A model generated the notes under the pieces. It searched no databases, was not told the origin of the DNA, and saw nothing but the letters and a program-made list of their open reading frames with translations. From positions 1 to 42,317 of the forward strand of contig JASBSV010000082.1 in assembly GCA_030148745.1 (NCBI GenBank): DNA of 42,317 nucleotides, given 5' to 3'. A program made the position numbers and the translations under genes. Below, one piece after another: positions 24,343 to 32,989 of the stretch; position 1 is the stretch's first letter; each line of letters opens with the position of its first letter. The stretch comes from Paracoccaceae bacterium. Lineage in GTDB: Bacteria > Pseudomonadota > Alphaproteobacteria > Rhodobacterales > Rhodobacteraceae.

Positions 24343-25088
24343 TGCGCAACCCGCTCCGCTGGGTCATATCCCTGATTTTCGTAGTTCAGATGTACGCGAT
24401 GATGGCCATTCTGGCGGTCTTTTTTACGCCGATCGCAATCTTCAGCAAGCCCGCCGCCTGGCTGGCCTGCCGGACCTACTGCCGATGGGTAAGATGGACG
24501 GCCGGCTGGATGGTGGGGCTAAGATCCGAGGTGCGCGGCGAGGTGCCTACCGACGAAGTGCTTGTCGCCGCCAAGCATCAGTCGTTCTTTGATATCATCA
24601 TCCTTGCCAGCGTCCTGCCGCGCTTCAAGTTCATCATGAAAAAGTCGCTGACAAAGGCACCGATCCTTGGATGGTATGCATTGCGGATCGGCTGTATTCC
24701 GGTCGACCGGGGCAAACGCGCCGAGGCGATCCGCCAGATGGTCAGGGATGTGGAAAATGGTCAGGCCGAACCCGGACAGCTGATCATTTATGCGCAAGGC
24801 ACCAGGGTCGCGCCGGGCGTCAAACAGCCCTATAAGGTCGGCGCTGGTGTTCTGTACCAGAACTCCGGTCAGGACTGCGTGCCCGCCGCCACCAATGTTG
24901 GGGTTTTCTGGCCGCGGCGCGGGATCTATCGCAAACCCGGGCTGGCCGTTGTCGAATTTCTGCCGCGCATTCCGGCCGGTCGCCCCCTGCCCGACTTCAT
25001 GGCCACACTTGAGGAGGAGGTCGAAGAAGCCTCGGACCGGCTGATGGCCGAGGCAGGATTCTATGTCGGCGGCAATAGCATGGAGTAA
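24339..25088 (+). CDS. plsC: 1-acyl-sn-glycerol-3-phosphate acyltransferase family protein
   Basis: A membrane-bound lysophospholipid acyltransferase that would convert lysophosphatidic acid to phosphatidic acid. The 249-residue protein has an N-terminal hydrophobic segment (about 8-32). The catalytic HX4D motif is His80-Asp85 in KHQSFFD, and the substrate motif appears as AQGTRVAPG (152-160), where the usual Glu of EGTR is Gln. CIPVDRG fits motif III. It overlaps ftsX by four bases, so it belongs to the ftsEX operon. A second ATG immediately follows the first, and either could be used. The Gln substitution may narrow or alter the acyl acceptor; other acyltransferase roles cannot be excluded. 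Confidence 0.88.
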   Translation: MMRNPLRWVISLIFVVQMYAMMAILAVFFTPIAIFSKPAAWLACRTYCRWVRWTAGWMVGLRSEVRGEVPTDEVLVAAKHQSFFDIIILASVLPRFKFIMKKSLTKAPILGWYALRIGCIPVDRGKRAEAIRQMVRDVENGQAEPGQLIIYAQGTRVAPGVKQPYKVGAGVLYQNSGQDCVPAATNVGVFWPRRGIYRKPGLAVVEFLPRIPAGRPLPDFMATLEEEVEEASDRLMAEAGFYVGGNSME

Positions 25089-25091
25089 GCC

Positions 25092-25697
25092 ATGAAATTT
25101 CTTAGTTCAATTGATCAGCTTGAAGATATCTACGGCGCCCCGGTAAAAGCATCAGTTCAGAAGGTCGCGACCCATCTTACAGGTGAATACAGCCGCTGGA
25201 TCATAGCCTCCAGGTTTTGCGCACTTGCTACTGTCGGCCCCGAAGGGACCGATTGCACACCTCGCGGCGATGATGGCCCGGTCGTGAAAATCTTGGATGC
25301 CAAGACGGTTGTAATGCCCGATTGGCGCGGTAACAACCGGATCGACAGCCTGCGCAACATTATAGATGACGGGCGCGTTTCGCTGATGTTCATGATACCT
25401 GGGTCGGGCACTGTGGTGCGCCTGAATGGTGTGGCGCGGCTGACAACCGACACAAAGACACTGGATCGCTTTGAACGAAACGGCACGTTGCCGCGCTCTG
25501 TGATCGTGATTTATGTAAAAGAGGTTTATTTCCAATGCGCCCGCGCGCTGATCCGCTCGGAGCTTTGGGGTGATCAGTCACCACCGACCGATTTGCCGAC
25601 AGCGGGCGATTTTCTGAACTCGATGACCAGCGGCGAGATTGATCAGCAGCAGTATGACACAGCCTGGCCAGCGCGGGCCAGCTCGAGCATGTGGTAA
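25092..25697 (+). CDS. Pyridoxamine 5'-phosphate oxidase-like flavoprotein
   Basis: A 201-residue split-barrel flavin-binding protein of the PPOX superfamily, resembling the FMN/F420-type group found in mycobacteria and proteobacteria rather than PdxH. Features are RFCALATVGPEGTDCTPRGD, VVMPDWRGNNRIDSLRNI with the phosphate-binding RGNNR, and VSLMFMIPGSGTVVRLNG, which builds the central barrel. The start lies three bases after the plsC stop with GGAGTAAGCC as a plausible ribosome site. It closes the ftsE-ftsX-plsC unit and converges on accA. The substrate is unknown. Confidence 0.85.
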   Translation: MKFLSSIDQLEDIYGAPVKASVQKVATHLTGEYSRWIIASRFCALATVGPEGTDCTPRGDDGPVVKILDAKTVVMPDWRGNNRIDSLRNIIDDGRVSLMFMIPGSGTVVRLNGVARLTTDTKTLDRFERNGTLPRSVIVIYVKEVYFQCARALIRSELWGDQSPPTDLPTAGDFLNSMTSGEIDQQQYDTAWPARASSSMW

Positions 25698-25720
25698 CGC
25701 GCCCTCGGCTGACCAGCCGG

Positions 25721-26683
25721 TCAGGCGGCAAGCCCCTTGGCGCCCATTCCAAGAAACTTCTTGCGGCGCTGTTCGACCAGCTTGTCGGGCGCGGTTTTCG
25801 ACAGTTTGCCCAGCATCTTTGCAATCGCCTCGCGCACGGCCTCGACCGCCGCATCCTCGTTGCGATGTGCACCGCCGACAGGTTCGGGAATGATCAGATC
25901 GATCACCCCGAGCTTTTCAAGATCCTGCGCCGTCAGACGCAGGGCTTCAGCCGCTTCGCGCATTTTTTCGGAATCCTTCCACAGGATCGATGCACAGCCC
26001 TCCGGCGAAATCACCGAATAGATCGAATGCTCAAGCATCGCGACCCGGTCCGCCGTGGCAAAGGCGACGGCCCCGCCCGAGCCTCCCTCGCCGATCACGA
26101 TGCTGACCACAGGAACCCTGATCTGCAGCGATTTTTCCGTCGTGCGGGCAATCGCCTCGGACTGGCCGCGCTCTTCGGCGCCCTTGCCGGGATATGCGCC
26201 CGGTGTGTCCACAAGGGTGATCACCGGCAGGCCGAACCGGTCGGCCAGATCCAGCAGGCGGATTGCCTTGCGGTATCCCTCGGGCCGGGCCATCCCGAAA
26301 TTGCGTTCGATCCGCGATTTGGTGTCATGGCCCTTTTCATGGCCGATCACCACGACCGGCTGGCCATCGAAACGCGCCAGACCACCCATCACCGCATGGT
26401 CGTCGGCGAAATTCCGGTCACCGGCCAACGGCGTATATTCGGTGAACAGCTTTCCAATATAATCGCTGCTATGCGGGCGGGCGGGATGACGCGCCACCTG
26501 GCATTTTCGCCAGGGCGTCAGATTGGCATAAAGATCGACCAGCAGATCGGCGGCCTTCTTGTCAAGCGCCTGCGCCTCGTCTTCGACATCCATCTCTTCG
26601 TTTTTGCGCGCCAGAGAGCGCAGCTCTTCCGCCTTGCCTTCGATTTCAGCCAGGGATTTTTCAAACTCTAGGTATTGCGACAC
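25721..26683 (-). CDS. accA: Acetyl-CoA carboxylase carboxyltransferase subunit alpha
   Basis: Part of the carboxyltransferase that moves the carboxyl group from carboxybiotin to acetyl-CoA, giving malonyl-CoA for fatty acid synthesis. The 320-residue protein starts at a GTG ([15 protein letters not shown]) with GGAGG six bases upstream; the ATG 30 codons earlier is in non-conserved sequence. Landmarks are the N-terminal coiled helices, [14 protein letters not shown] (111-124), the oxyanion [13 protein letters not shown], and GEGGSGGA (198-205). The C-terminal [15 protein letters not shown] is also conserved. The length is normal. It lies downstream of the DUF2834 gene on the same strand but 141 bases away, so it may have its own promoter. 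Confidence 0.96.
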   Translation of the reverse strand: MSQYLEFEKSLAEIEGKAEELRSLARKNEEMDVEDEAQALDKKAADLLVDLYANLTPWRKCQVARHPARPHSSDYIGKLFTEYTPLAGDRNFADDHAVMGGLARFDGQPVVVIGHEKGHDTKSRIERNFGMARPEGYRKAIRLLDLADRFGLPVITLVDTPGAYPGKGAEERGQSEAIARTTEKSLQIRVPVVSIVIGEGGSGGAVAFATADRVAMLEHSIYSVISPEGCASILWKDSEKMREAAEALRLTAQDLEKLGVIDLIIPEPVGGAHRNEDAAVEAVREAIAKMLGKLSKTAPDKLVEQRRKKFLGMGAKGLAA

Positions 26684-26824
26684 AGCACGCCTCCGATTTT
26701 CCACTCCGATATGACCCCGGCAGCAAAGTTTTGCAACTCGCCCGGGGTCCCTGCCCGGGCTGAAATCTTCCATTTGGCAAAAATATCCACCGCAACGCAG
26801 GCCGCAAAGGGCAACGCCCGGGGG

Positions 26825-27142
26825 TCAGCCAACCGGCCGGCTTCGCAAAAAGAGATAAAGCGGCAGGCCGAACCCCAGACCTACGGCGAATGTCGCGGGG
26901 ATAACGATCAGGGCGCTCCAGTTGCGACGCACATATGTTTCGGCCAGAACCCAGAGGCTCAGCGCCACAGCGGCAATCGTCAGATCCCAGACCAGGCCGC
27001 TCGTTGCCGCATTCGCGTGCCAGGCGGCAAGCATCCCGGCGGGGTCAAATCCGTTGCGATCAAACCACAAGACAAACCAGTACATGGGATGCACCGCGCC
27101 CCAGATCGCCAGCGCCAGATAGGCCAGACGCAACAAAGACAT
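26825..27142 (-). CDS. DUF2834 family membrane protein
   Basis: A 105-residue protein with three hydrophobic segments (about 3-20, 40-62 and 68-95) that starts MSLLRLAYLALAIWGAVHP. It has the conserved HPMYWFVLWF and GLVWDLTIAAVALSLWV stretches of DUF2834. The start is set by GGGGGAG six bases upstream; a second ATG two codons earlier sits too close to that site. The function is unknown. Its position directly after the argH lipoprotein suggests co-transcription with argH. Confidence 0.85.
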   Translation of the reverse strand: MSLLRLAYLALAIWGAVHPMYWFVLWFDRNGFDPAGMLAAWHANAATSGLVWDLTIAAVALSLWVLAETYVRRNWSALIVIPATFAVGLGFGLPLYLFLRSRPVG

Positions 27143-27191
27143 GATCATCTCCCCCTTTGGTGGTCGTTTTATCTGCCGAGCGCGGCCCCCG

Positions 27192-27305
27192 TCACTGCGC
27201 CGCGGGCGCCTGCGATGTTCCGGATGCTGCGGGCGCCTGCGGCTCACCGTCAGCGCCGCAGGCCGCAAGCGCCAGCAGAAGGAAAAGCGACAAAAAATGC
27301 CTCAT
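27192..27305 (-). CDS. Very small lipoprotein coupled to argH
   Basis: A 37-residue lipoprotein, [16 protein letters not shown] followed by [12 protein letters not shown] and an Ala/Pro/Gln tail. The lipobox LALAAC, with the modifiable Cys at position 16, is preceded by an ordinary signal helix with one Arg and one His. The ATG overlaps the argH stop in ATGA, so it is translated by coupling. Short lipoproteins of this type are common after argH or before lysA in proteobacteria (the LptM/LppL-like group, which stabilises LptD in Escherichia coli). Whether this one does the same is inference. Confidence 0.82.
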   Translation of the reverse strand: MRHFLSLFLLLALAACGADGEPQAPAASGTSQAPAAQ

Positions 27306-28693
27306 CCCAGATCCTCTTTCCAGCGCGCGATCTGCAGCCGCACCTGATCGGGCGCCGTTCCGCCATAGGATGTGCGGCTGTTGACCGAATTTTCCACACC
27401 CAGCACGTCGAAAACCGAAGCGGTGATCGCCGAATGAACGCTTTGCATATCCTCAAGCGTCAGATCGGGCAGATCGCAATCCTTCTCCTCGGCCATGGCG
27501 ACAAGGCTTCCGGTAACATGATGCGCCTCGCGAAACGGCAGGCCAAGCGCCCGGACCAGCCAGTCGGCCAGATCGGTCGCTGTTGAAAATCCGCTGCCGG
27601 CGGCGGCGGCGAGCGCAGCGCGATTTGCCGTCATGTCGCGCACCATCCCCTCCATCGCGGCCAGCGCCAGCATCAGGTTATCGGCCGCGTCAAAGACCTG
27701 TTCCTTGTCTTCCTGCATGTCCTTTGAATAGGCCAGCGGCAGACCCTTCATGACGGTGAACAGACCGACCATAGCCCCCATGATCCGCCCGATCTTGGCG
27801 CGGATAAGCTCGGCCGCGTCGGGGTTTCTTTTCTGCGGCATGATCGATGAGCCGGTCGAGAACCGATCGGAAAGCGCCACAAACCGGAACTGGGCCGATG
27901 ACCAGATCACAAGCTCTTCTGCCAGACGCGACAAATGCATTCCGGTGATCGTGGCCGCCGACAGAAACTCAAGCGCGAAATCGCGGTCCGCCACGGCGTC
28001 GAGCGAATTGGCCGCAGGGCGATCAAAGCCCAGCGCCTTGGCGGTCATATGCCGGTCGATCGGAAAGGAGGTTCCGGCAAGCGCCGCCGCGCCCAGCGGG
28101 CTTTCGTTCATCCGCGCGCGTGCATCGGCAAAGCGTGATCGGTCACGGCCAAACATTTCGACATAGGCCATCATGTGGTGGCCCCATGTCACCGGCTGGG
28201 CAACCTGCAAATGCGTAAACCCCGGCATGACCCAATCGGCGCCCGCCTCGGCCTGCTGCAAAAGCGCGCGCAACAGCGCCTCAAGCGCGCCGTCGACCGC
28301 ATCCATCTGATCGCGCACCCACAGTTTGAAATCCGTCGCCACCTGATCGTTTCGGGACCGCGCGGTATGCAGCCGCCCGGCAGCCTCACCCACGATTTCC
28401 TTCAGGCGCGCTTCGACATTCATGTGAATATCTTCCAGAGCCGCCGAAAACGGGAATTTTCCGGTTTCAATCTCTGACAATACGGTGAGCAGGCCTTCCC
28501 TGATCGCCTCGCCGTCCTTATCACTCAAGATGCCCGTGGCTGCCAACATGGCGGCATGGGCCCGGGACCCTTCGATGTCCTGGGCGGCCATCCGCTTGTC
28601 GAACCCGATCGAGGCATTGATCGCCTCCATGATCGCGTCCGGCCCGCCGGCAAACCGCCCGCCCCACATCGAATTTGCGGTCTTATCGGTCAT
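27302..28693 (-). CDS. argH: Argininosuccinate lyase
   Basis: The last enzyme of arginine synthesis, splitting argininosuccinate into arginine and fumarate. The 463-residue protein starts [19 protein letters not shown]. It contains the family motifs [30 protein letters not shown]-type sequence (here [13 protein letters not shown]), and the fumarase/lyase signature [15 protein letters not shown] at about 281-295. A long in-frame extension upstream belongs to the antisense of tlpA and is rejected as start. It is divergent from tlpA with only 27 bases between the start codons. The 3' end overlaps a small lipoprotein gene. Confidence 0.97.
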   Translation of the reverse strand: MTDKTANSMWGGRFAGGPDAIMEAINASIGFDKRMAAQDIEGSRAHAAMLAATGILSDKDGEAIREGLLTVLSEIETGKFPFSAALEDIHMNVEARLKEIVGEAAGRLHTARSRNDQVATDFKLWVRDQMDAVDGALEALLRALLQQAEAGADWVMPGFTHLQVAQPVTWGHHMMAYVEMFGRDRSRFADARARMNESPLGAAALAGTSFPIDRHMTAKALGFDRPAANSLDAVADRDFALEFLSAATITGMHLSRLAEELVIWSSAQFRFVALSDRFSTGSSIMPQKRNPDAAELIRAKIGRIMGAMVGLFTVMKGLPLAYSKDMQEDKEQVFDAADNLMLALAAMEGMVRDMTANRAALAAAAGSGFSTATDLADWLVRALGLPFREAHHVTGSLVAMAEEKDCDLPDLTLEDMQSVHSAITASVFDVLGVENSVNSRTSYGGTAPDQVRLQIARWKEDLG

Positions 28694-28720
28694 TGGTTGT
28701 CCTTGTCCTTCGGAGGGAAC

Positions 28721-29296
28721 ATGCGCTTTTTTCGTTTCGCCGTTCTTTATACGGTCATCTACACGGGCCTTGCGCTTGGTGCAAATGCCGCTGGCGAGGA
28801 TCTGAACGCATTGGGCGCGCTGCGCGAGGGGACAATGAAAAAACTTGTCCTGCACAGTGAGCCTCAGCCGGTCAGCACCGCGGGATTTCTTGACGGTGAC
28901 GGCAATCAGCGCGACCTTTCTGAATTTCAGGGCCGCTATGTGCTTTTGAATTTCTGGGCGACATGGTGCGCGCCCTGCCGAAAAGAGATGCCGACGATCA
29001 GCGCCCTTCAGGCCGATTTCAAAGGGGACAGGTTCGAGGTTGTAACCATCGCCACCGGCCGCAATCCTGTGCCGGCGCTGCGCCAGTTCTTTAACGAAAC
29101 AAAGATCGACAACCTGCCCGTCTTTCGCGACCCGACACAAAAGCTGGCCCGGGATATGGCGGTTCTGGGCCTGCCGATCACCGTCATTCTGGACCCCGAA
29201 GGCAATGAGATCGCCCGCCTGCGCGGCGATGCCGACTGGAATTCGGACAGCGCGCGCGCGATCGTGGCGGCGCTGATCGACGATAAGCCAAGCTAA
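28721..29296 (+). CDS. tlpA: TlpA-type thiol:disulfide oxidoreductase
   Basis: A periplasmic, probably membrane-tethered thioredoxin of 191 residues. The N terminus [20 protein letters not shown] is a signal or anchor helix. The thioredoxin fold holds the active-site WCAPC at 82-86 in [15 protein letters not shown] and the cis-proline loop in [11 protein letters not shown]. TlpA proteins reduce apo-cytochromes or the copper site of oxidases. The cbb3 cluster in the same window makes that a reasonable but unproven role. GGAGGGAAC precedes the ATG. The last four bases overlap the end of tag. Confidence 0.93.
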   Translation: MRFFRFAVLYTVIYTGLALGANAAGEDLNALGALREGTMKKLVLHSEPQPVSTAGFLDGDGNQRDLSEFQGRYVLLNFWATWCAPCRKEMPTISALQADFKGDRFEVVTIATGRNPVPALRQFFNETKIDNLPVFRDPTQKLARDMAVLGLPITVILDPEGNEIARLRGDADWNSDSARAIVAALIDDKPS

Positions 29297-29859
29297 AGCT
29301 GCGCCACGCGGGCGTGGCAGGGGCAGCCGACCAGATGGTCATTGACCATCCCCACGGCCTGCATGAAAGCATAGACAATCGTCGGGCCACAAAATTTGAA
29401 GCCCTGCTTTTTCAGGTCCTTTGAGATCTGCTGCGATAGTGCGGTCTGTGCGGGCACCTCGTCCATCTTCCGCCAGTGATTCTGGAGCGGTGCGCCGCCC
29501 ATGTAATCCCAAAGGAACCGGTCAAAGCCCTGATCACGCTCGATCCGCTGCCACGCCCGCGCATTGGTGATCGTCGCCTCGATCTTGCCCCTGTGACGGA
29601 TGATCCCGGGATCGCGCAACAGCCGCTCAACCTCACCCGGGCCCCAGCCGGCGATGACATCAGGATCAAAACCCGCAAAGGCGCTGCGAAAATTATCGCG
29701 TTTTTTCAGGATGGTGATCCAAGAAAGCCCGGCTTGAAACCCGTCAAGCACAAGCTTTTCCCAAAGCGCGCGGCTGTCCCATTCGGGAACGCCCCACTCT
29801 TCATCATGATAGCGGATGTAAATCTCCTGCGATCCTGCCCAGCCGCATCTTTCGGTCAT
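29293..29859 (-). CDS. tag: DNA-3-methyladenine glycosylase I
   Basis: A base-excision repair enzyme that removes 3-methyladenine from DNA. The 188-residue protein opens [23 protein letters not shown], and its zinc ligands are Cys5, His18, His175 and Cys179, the same arrangement as in E. coli Tag. The conserved [21 protein letters not shown] and the catalytic-region [23 protein letters not shown] are present. It converges on tlpA with a 4-base overlap. There is no alkylation-response operator visible. Confidence 0.96.
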   Translation of the reverse strand: MTERCGWAGSQEIYIRYHDEEWGVPEWDSRALWEKLVLDGFQAGLSWITILKKRDNFRSAFAGFDPDVIAGWGPGEVERLLRDPGIIRHRGKIEATITNARAWQRIERDQGFDRFLWDYMGGAPLQNHWRKMDEVPAQTALSQQISKDLKKQGFKFCGPTIVYAFMQAVGMVNDHLVGCPCHARVAQL

Positions 29860-29979
29860 CTGCGCCTCCCCTTGGTGCCGGATGCAAAGTGCCCTGTTTA
29901 AAAATAGAACAAAATAGGAAACTTCACGAATTATTAGGGATCATACGCGCACCCTGAGCCTATCTTTCAGGATTGTCTC

Positions 29980-30822
29980 ATGCTGCCGCCAGGACGAACA
30001 AAGAAAAGCCCAACGCTTGTGGGCGATTCAAACCCGTTGGCTTCTGCCATCACCCAACGTGACCGAACGACACTGGATATGGTGCGCTCGGCCCTCGACA
30101 ACAGACAAGCGATGCTCGCCTTTCAGCCGGTGGTTTTTTCAAGCCATCCCGGCAAGGTCGCGTTTTACGAGGGGCTGATCCGCATTCGCGACGGCACGGG
30201 GCGCATCATTCCCGCCAAGGAATTCATACCATCGGTGGAAAAGACGGAAATCGGCCGAAGGATTGACTGTCTGGCGCTGGAACTGGGCCTGAGGGAGCTT
30301 GAGGCCGAACCGGGTATTCGGCTCTCGATCAACCTGTCAGCGCTTTCCATCGGCTACCCGCCCTGGATCAAAGCGCTTGAGGCCGGGCTCGCGCGCGACG
30401 AAACCATCGGCGAACGGCTGATCCTTGAGATTACCGAATCTTCGGCAATCACGGTTCCGGAACTCGTGATGAAATTCATGGATCAGCTTCAGACACGCGG
30501 CGTCGCATTTGCGCTGGATGATTTCGGGGCGGGCTACACATCGTTCCGTTATCTGCGCGATTTCTTTTTCGACATCCTAAAGATTGACGGGCATTTTGTC
30601 CGCGGCATTCACGCTGACCGTGACAATCAGATCCTGCTTTCTGCCCTGACGGACATCGGAAAACACTTTGAAATGATCACCGTGGCGGAATCGGTTGAAC
30701 ATCCCGAAGAGGCGGAGTTTCTGCGCGGGCTTGGTATTGACTGCCTTCAGGGGTTTCATTTTGGCACCCCCCTGATCAACCCGTCATGGCGCATGGGCGG
30801 CAAGAACCAGCAAGCCGGCTGA
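29980..30822 (+). CDS. EAL-domain cyclic-di-GMP phosphodiesterase
   Basis: A 280-residue protein that is almost entirely one EAL domain (about 40-270), with a short polar N terminus and no membrane segment, sensor or GGDEF domain. The signature is EGL (64-66) instead of EAL. The metal and substrate residues are otherwise complete: Glu64, Asn118 (INLSAL), Glu150 (ILEITES), Asp180-Asp181 (DDFGAGYTS), Lys201 (ILKIDG), Glu237 (VAESVE) and Gln257 (QGFHFG). It is therefore likely to hydrolyse c-di-GMP to pGpG in the cytoplasm. It stands alone, in an AT-rich promoter gap (29893-29979) shared with the divergent tag gene. Confidence 0.92.
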   Translation: MLPPGRTKKSPTLVGDSNPLASAITQRDRTTLDMVRSALDNRQAMLAFQPVVFSSHPGKVAFYEGLIRIRDGTGRIIPAKEFIPSVEKTEIGRRIDCLALELGLRELEAEPGIRLSINLSALSIGYPPWIKALEAGLARDETIGERLILEITESSAITVPELVMKFMDQLQTRGVAFALDDFGAGYTSFRYLRDFFFDILKIDGHFVRGIHADRDNQILLSALTDIGKHFEMITVAESVEHPEEAEFLRGLGIDCLQGFHFGTPLINPSWRMGGKNQQAG

Positions 30823-30832
30823 CCTATTCGCG

Positions 30833-30852
30833 CCGGGCTTGCAATCGCCCGG
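30833..30852 (+). other. Hairpin after the EAL gene
   Basis: CCGGGC (30833-30838) pairs with GCCCGG (30847-30852) around an 8-base loop, ten bases after the EAL stop codon. No T-run follows, so termination would need a factor; the element may only protect the 3' end. Confidence 0.4.
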
Positions 30853-30867
30853 TTGCGCCCACTTGCA

Positions 30868-30915
30868 CCTCTGCCCACATATGCCTAGGAAAGTTTTGAT
30901 AGGTGAGGGCAGAGG
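30868..30915. repeat. Interrupted inverted repeat upstream of phaA
   Basis: Nine-base perfect arms CCTCTGCCC (30868-30876) and GGGCAGAGG (30907-30915) enclose a second pair, CCTA and TAGG. As RNA this gives a roughly 48-base hairpin with one mismatch and a 4-base bulge. It ends 54 bases before the phaA start codon. It could be an operator dyad or a leader structure; it does not match the CTGC-N3/4-GCAG spacing of PhaR sites. Confidence 0.6.
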
Positions 30916-30969
30916 CCACCTCCTGAATGCTGTGGTCCCTTCCCGTTTATTATGGAAGAGGACATCCCA

Positions 30970-32148
30970 ATGACCAACGTTGTAATCGCATCCGCCGCCC
31001 GAACCGCCGTCGGCAGTTTTGGCGGATCGTTTGCCAATACCCCGGCCCACGATCTGGGCGCCGCCGTTCTGGAAGAGCTTGTCGCCCGTGCCGGCATCGA
31101 CAAAAGCGAAGTTTCCGAGACGATTCTGGGTCAGGTTCTGACCGCCGGTCAGGGTCAGAATCCGGCGCGTCAGGCGCATATCAATGCCGGGCTTCCCAAG
31201 GAAAGCGCCGCATGGGGTATCAATCAGGTCTGCGGCTCAGGCCTCAGGGCGGTTGCGCTGGCCGCGCAGCACATTCAACTGGGCGATGCGGATATCATCG
31301 CCGCGGGCGGTCAGGAAAACATGACCCTGTCGCCGCATGTCGCGCATCTGCGCGCCGGTCACAAAATGGGCGATGTCACCTATATAGATTCGATGATCCG
31401 CGACGGCCTGTGGGATGCGTTCAACGGCTATCACATGGGCCAGACCGCCGAGAATGTCGCCGAGCAGTGGCAAATCAGCCGCAATGCGCAGGACGAATTT
31501 GCGCTGGCCAGCCAGAACAAGGCCGAAGCCGCCCAAAAGGCCGGCAAGTTCGATGACGAAGTGGTCGCCTTCACTGTCAAAACCCGCAAAGGCGACATTG
31601 TCGTCGACAAAGACGAATACATCCGCCATGGCGCCACAATCGAAGCGATGCAGAAAATGCGCCCGGCATTCATGCGCGACGGTGGCACCGTGACGGCGGC
31701 CAATGCCTCAGGCCTGAACGACGGTGCCGCTGGCGTTCTGGTGATGACTGCGGAAAACGCTGAAAAGCGCGGGATCGAGCCCTTGGCGCGGATCGCCTCC
31801 TATGCGACCGCGGGGCTTGACCCGTCGATCATGGGCGTCGGCCCGATCCACGCAAGCCGCAAGGCGCTGGACAAAGCCGGCTGGTCCGTGGGCGATCTGG
31901 ATCTGGTCGAGGCGAACGAAGCCTTTGCCGCTCAGGCCTGCGCTGTGAACAAGGACATGGGCTGGGACCCCGCTATTGTTAACGTGAACGGCGGGGCGAT
32001 CGCGATTGGTCACCCGATCGGCGCCTCGGGTGCGCGGATCCTCAACACGCTTTTGTTCGAGATGAAGCGGCGTGACGCCAAAAAGGGCCTTGCCACCCTG
32101 TGTATTGGCGGCGGCATGGGCGTTGCGATGTGCATCGAGCGCCCGTAA
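30970..32148 (+). CDS. phaA: Acetyl-CoA C-acetyltransferase (beta-ketothiolase)
   Basis: This enzyme condenses two acetyl-CoA to acetoacetyl-CoA, the entry step to polyhydroxybutyrate and to the ethylmalonyl-CoA pathway. The 392-residue protein starts [19 protein letters not shown]. The nucleophilic Cys88 is in [12 protein letters not shown], the active-site His in [17 protein letters not shown], and the second catalytic Cys in [15 protein letters not shown]. Six residues upstream another ATG exists, but GAGG lies better placed for the start chosen. It precedes phaB, with a terminator-like hairpin between them. Confidence 0.96.
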   Translation: MTNVVIASAARTAVGSFGGSFANTPAHDLGAAVLEELVARAGIDKSEVSETILGQVLTAGQGQNPARQAHINAGLPKESAAWGINQVCGSGLRAVALAAQHIQLGDADIIAAGGQENMTLSPHVAHLRAGHKMGDVTYIDSMIRDGLWDAFNGYHMGQTAENVAEQWQISRNAQDEFALASQNKAEAAQKAGKFDDEVVAFTVKTRKGDIVVDKDEYIRHGATIEAMQKMRPAFMRDGGTVTAANASGLNDGAAGVLVMTAENAEKRGIEPLARIASYATAGLDPSIMGVGPIHASRKALDKAGWSVGDLDLVEANEAFAAQACAVNKDMGWDPAIVNVNGGAIAIGHPIGASGARILNTLLFEMKRRDAKKGLATLCIGGGMGVAMCIERP

Positions 32149-32163
32149 CCAAAAAAAGCAGCA

Positions 32164-32203
32164 ACGCAGCGCGCAATATCATTGCGTGCTGCGTTTCATT
32201 TTT
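32164..32203 (+). terminator. Intrinsic terminator between phaA and phaB
   Basis: ACGCAGC-G-CGCAAT (32164-32177) pairs with ATTGCG-T-GCTGCGT (32181-32194) to give a 14-base stem with one G-U pair and a 3-base loop, followed by TTCATTTTTG. It starts 16 bases after the phaA stop. It should attenuate read-through from phaA into phaB. Confidence 0.82.
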
Positions 32204-32242
32204 GTAACAAGATTTCGAACTTTTTAACCAGGAGACTAATCT

Positions 32243-32968
32243 ATGCCCCGCATCGCACTTGTAACCGGAGGATCGCGCGGGATAGGCGCGGCTATTTCGC
32301 GAGCCCTGCAAGAGGCGGGTTGCACTGTTGCTGCGACCTATGCCGGAAACGACGAAAAAGCAGCCGCCTTTACCGCCGAGACCGGTATCAAAACCTATAA
32401 ATGGGACGTCGCCGATTACGATGCCTGCGTTGCCGGTATTGCCCGGGTAGAAGAGGATCTGGGACCGGTTGATATTCTGGTCAATAATGCGGGCATCACC
32501 CGCGATGCGCCGTTCCACAAGATGACGCCGCAGCAGTGGAAAGAGGTGATGGACACCAACCTGTCGGGCGTTTTCAACATGACCCATCCGGTCTGGCCGG
32601 GCATGCGCGCACGCAAGTTCGGGCGGGTGATCACCATCTCATCCATCAACGGCCAGAAGGGCCAGTTCGCGCAGGCCAACTATGCCGCCGCCAAGGCCGG
32701 TGATATCGGCTTTACCAAAGCGCTGGCGCAGGAAGGTGCCCGCGCCGGGATAACCGTGAATGTCGTTGCGCCCGGCTATATCAACACCGAGATGATGTCG
32801 ACGATACCCGACAAGGTCATGAATGAGGTGATCCTGCCGCAGATCCCCGTGGGGCGACTGGGTGAAGCGGAAGAGATCGCGCGCTGCGTGACCTTCCTGG
32901 CCTCTGACGAGGCGGGGTTTATCACCGGCTCGACCTTGACGGCCAATGGCGGTCAGTACCTGACCTGA
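32243..32968 (+). CDS. phaB: Acetoacetyl-CoA reductase
   Basis: An NADPH-dependent short-chain dehydrogenase that makes (R)-3-hydroxybutyryl-CoA for polyhydroxybutyrate synthesis and the ethylmalonyl-CoA pathway. The 241-residue protein has the cofactor motif TGGSRGIG (8-15), NNAGI (81-85) and the catalytic triad Ser134, Tyr147 and Lys151 in ISSINGQKGQFAQANYAAAK. The FITGSTLTANGGQY end is typical of PhaB rather than of FabG. AGGAGA precedes the start. It lies 94 bases after phaA, and a strong terminator follows. Confidence 0.95.
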   Translation: MPRIALVTGGSRGIGAAISRALQEAGCTVAATYAGNDEKAAAFTAETGIKTYKWDVADYDACVAGIARVEEDLGPVDILVNNAGITRDAPFHKMTPQQWKEVMDTNLSGVFNMTHPVWPGMRARKFGRVITISSINGQKGQFAQANYAAAKAGDIGFTKALAQEGARAGITVNVVAPGYINTEMMSTIPDKVMNEVILPQIPVGRLGEAEEIARCVTFLASDEAGFITGSTLTANGGQYLT

Positions 32969-32989
32969 GCCAAGCGCATACTCCAGTTG

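Noticed and set aside
25709-25724. CTGACC/GGTCAG hairpin between the convergent PPOX and accA genes as a bidirectional terminator
   Set aside because: Only a 6-base stem, no T-run on either side, and it overlaps the accA stop codon; too weak to call.
25691-26671. 326-codon plus-strand open frame
   Set aside because: Antisense to accA; composition is that of a reversed coding strand.
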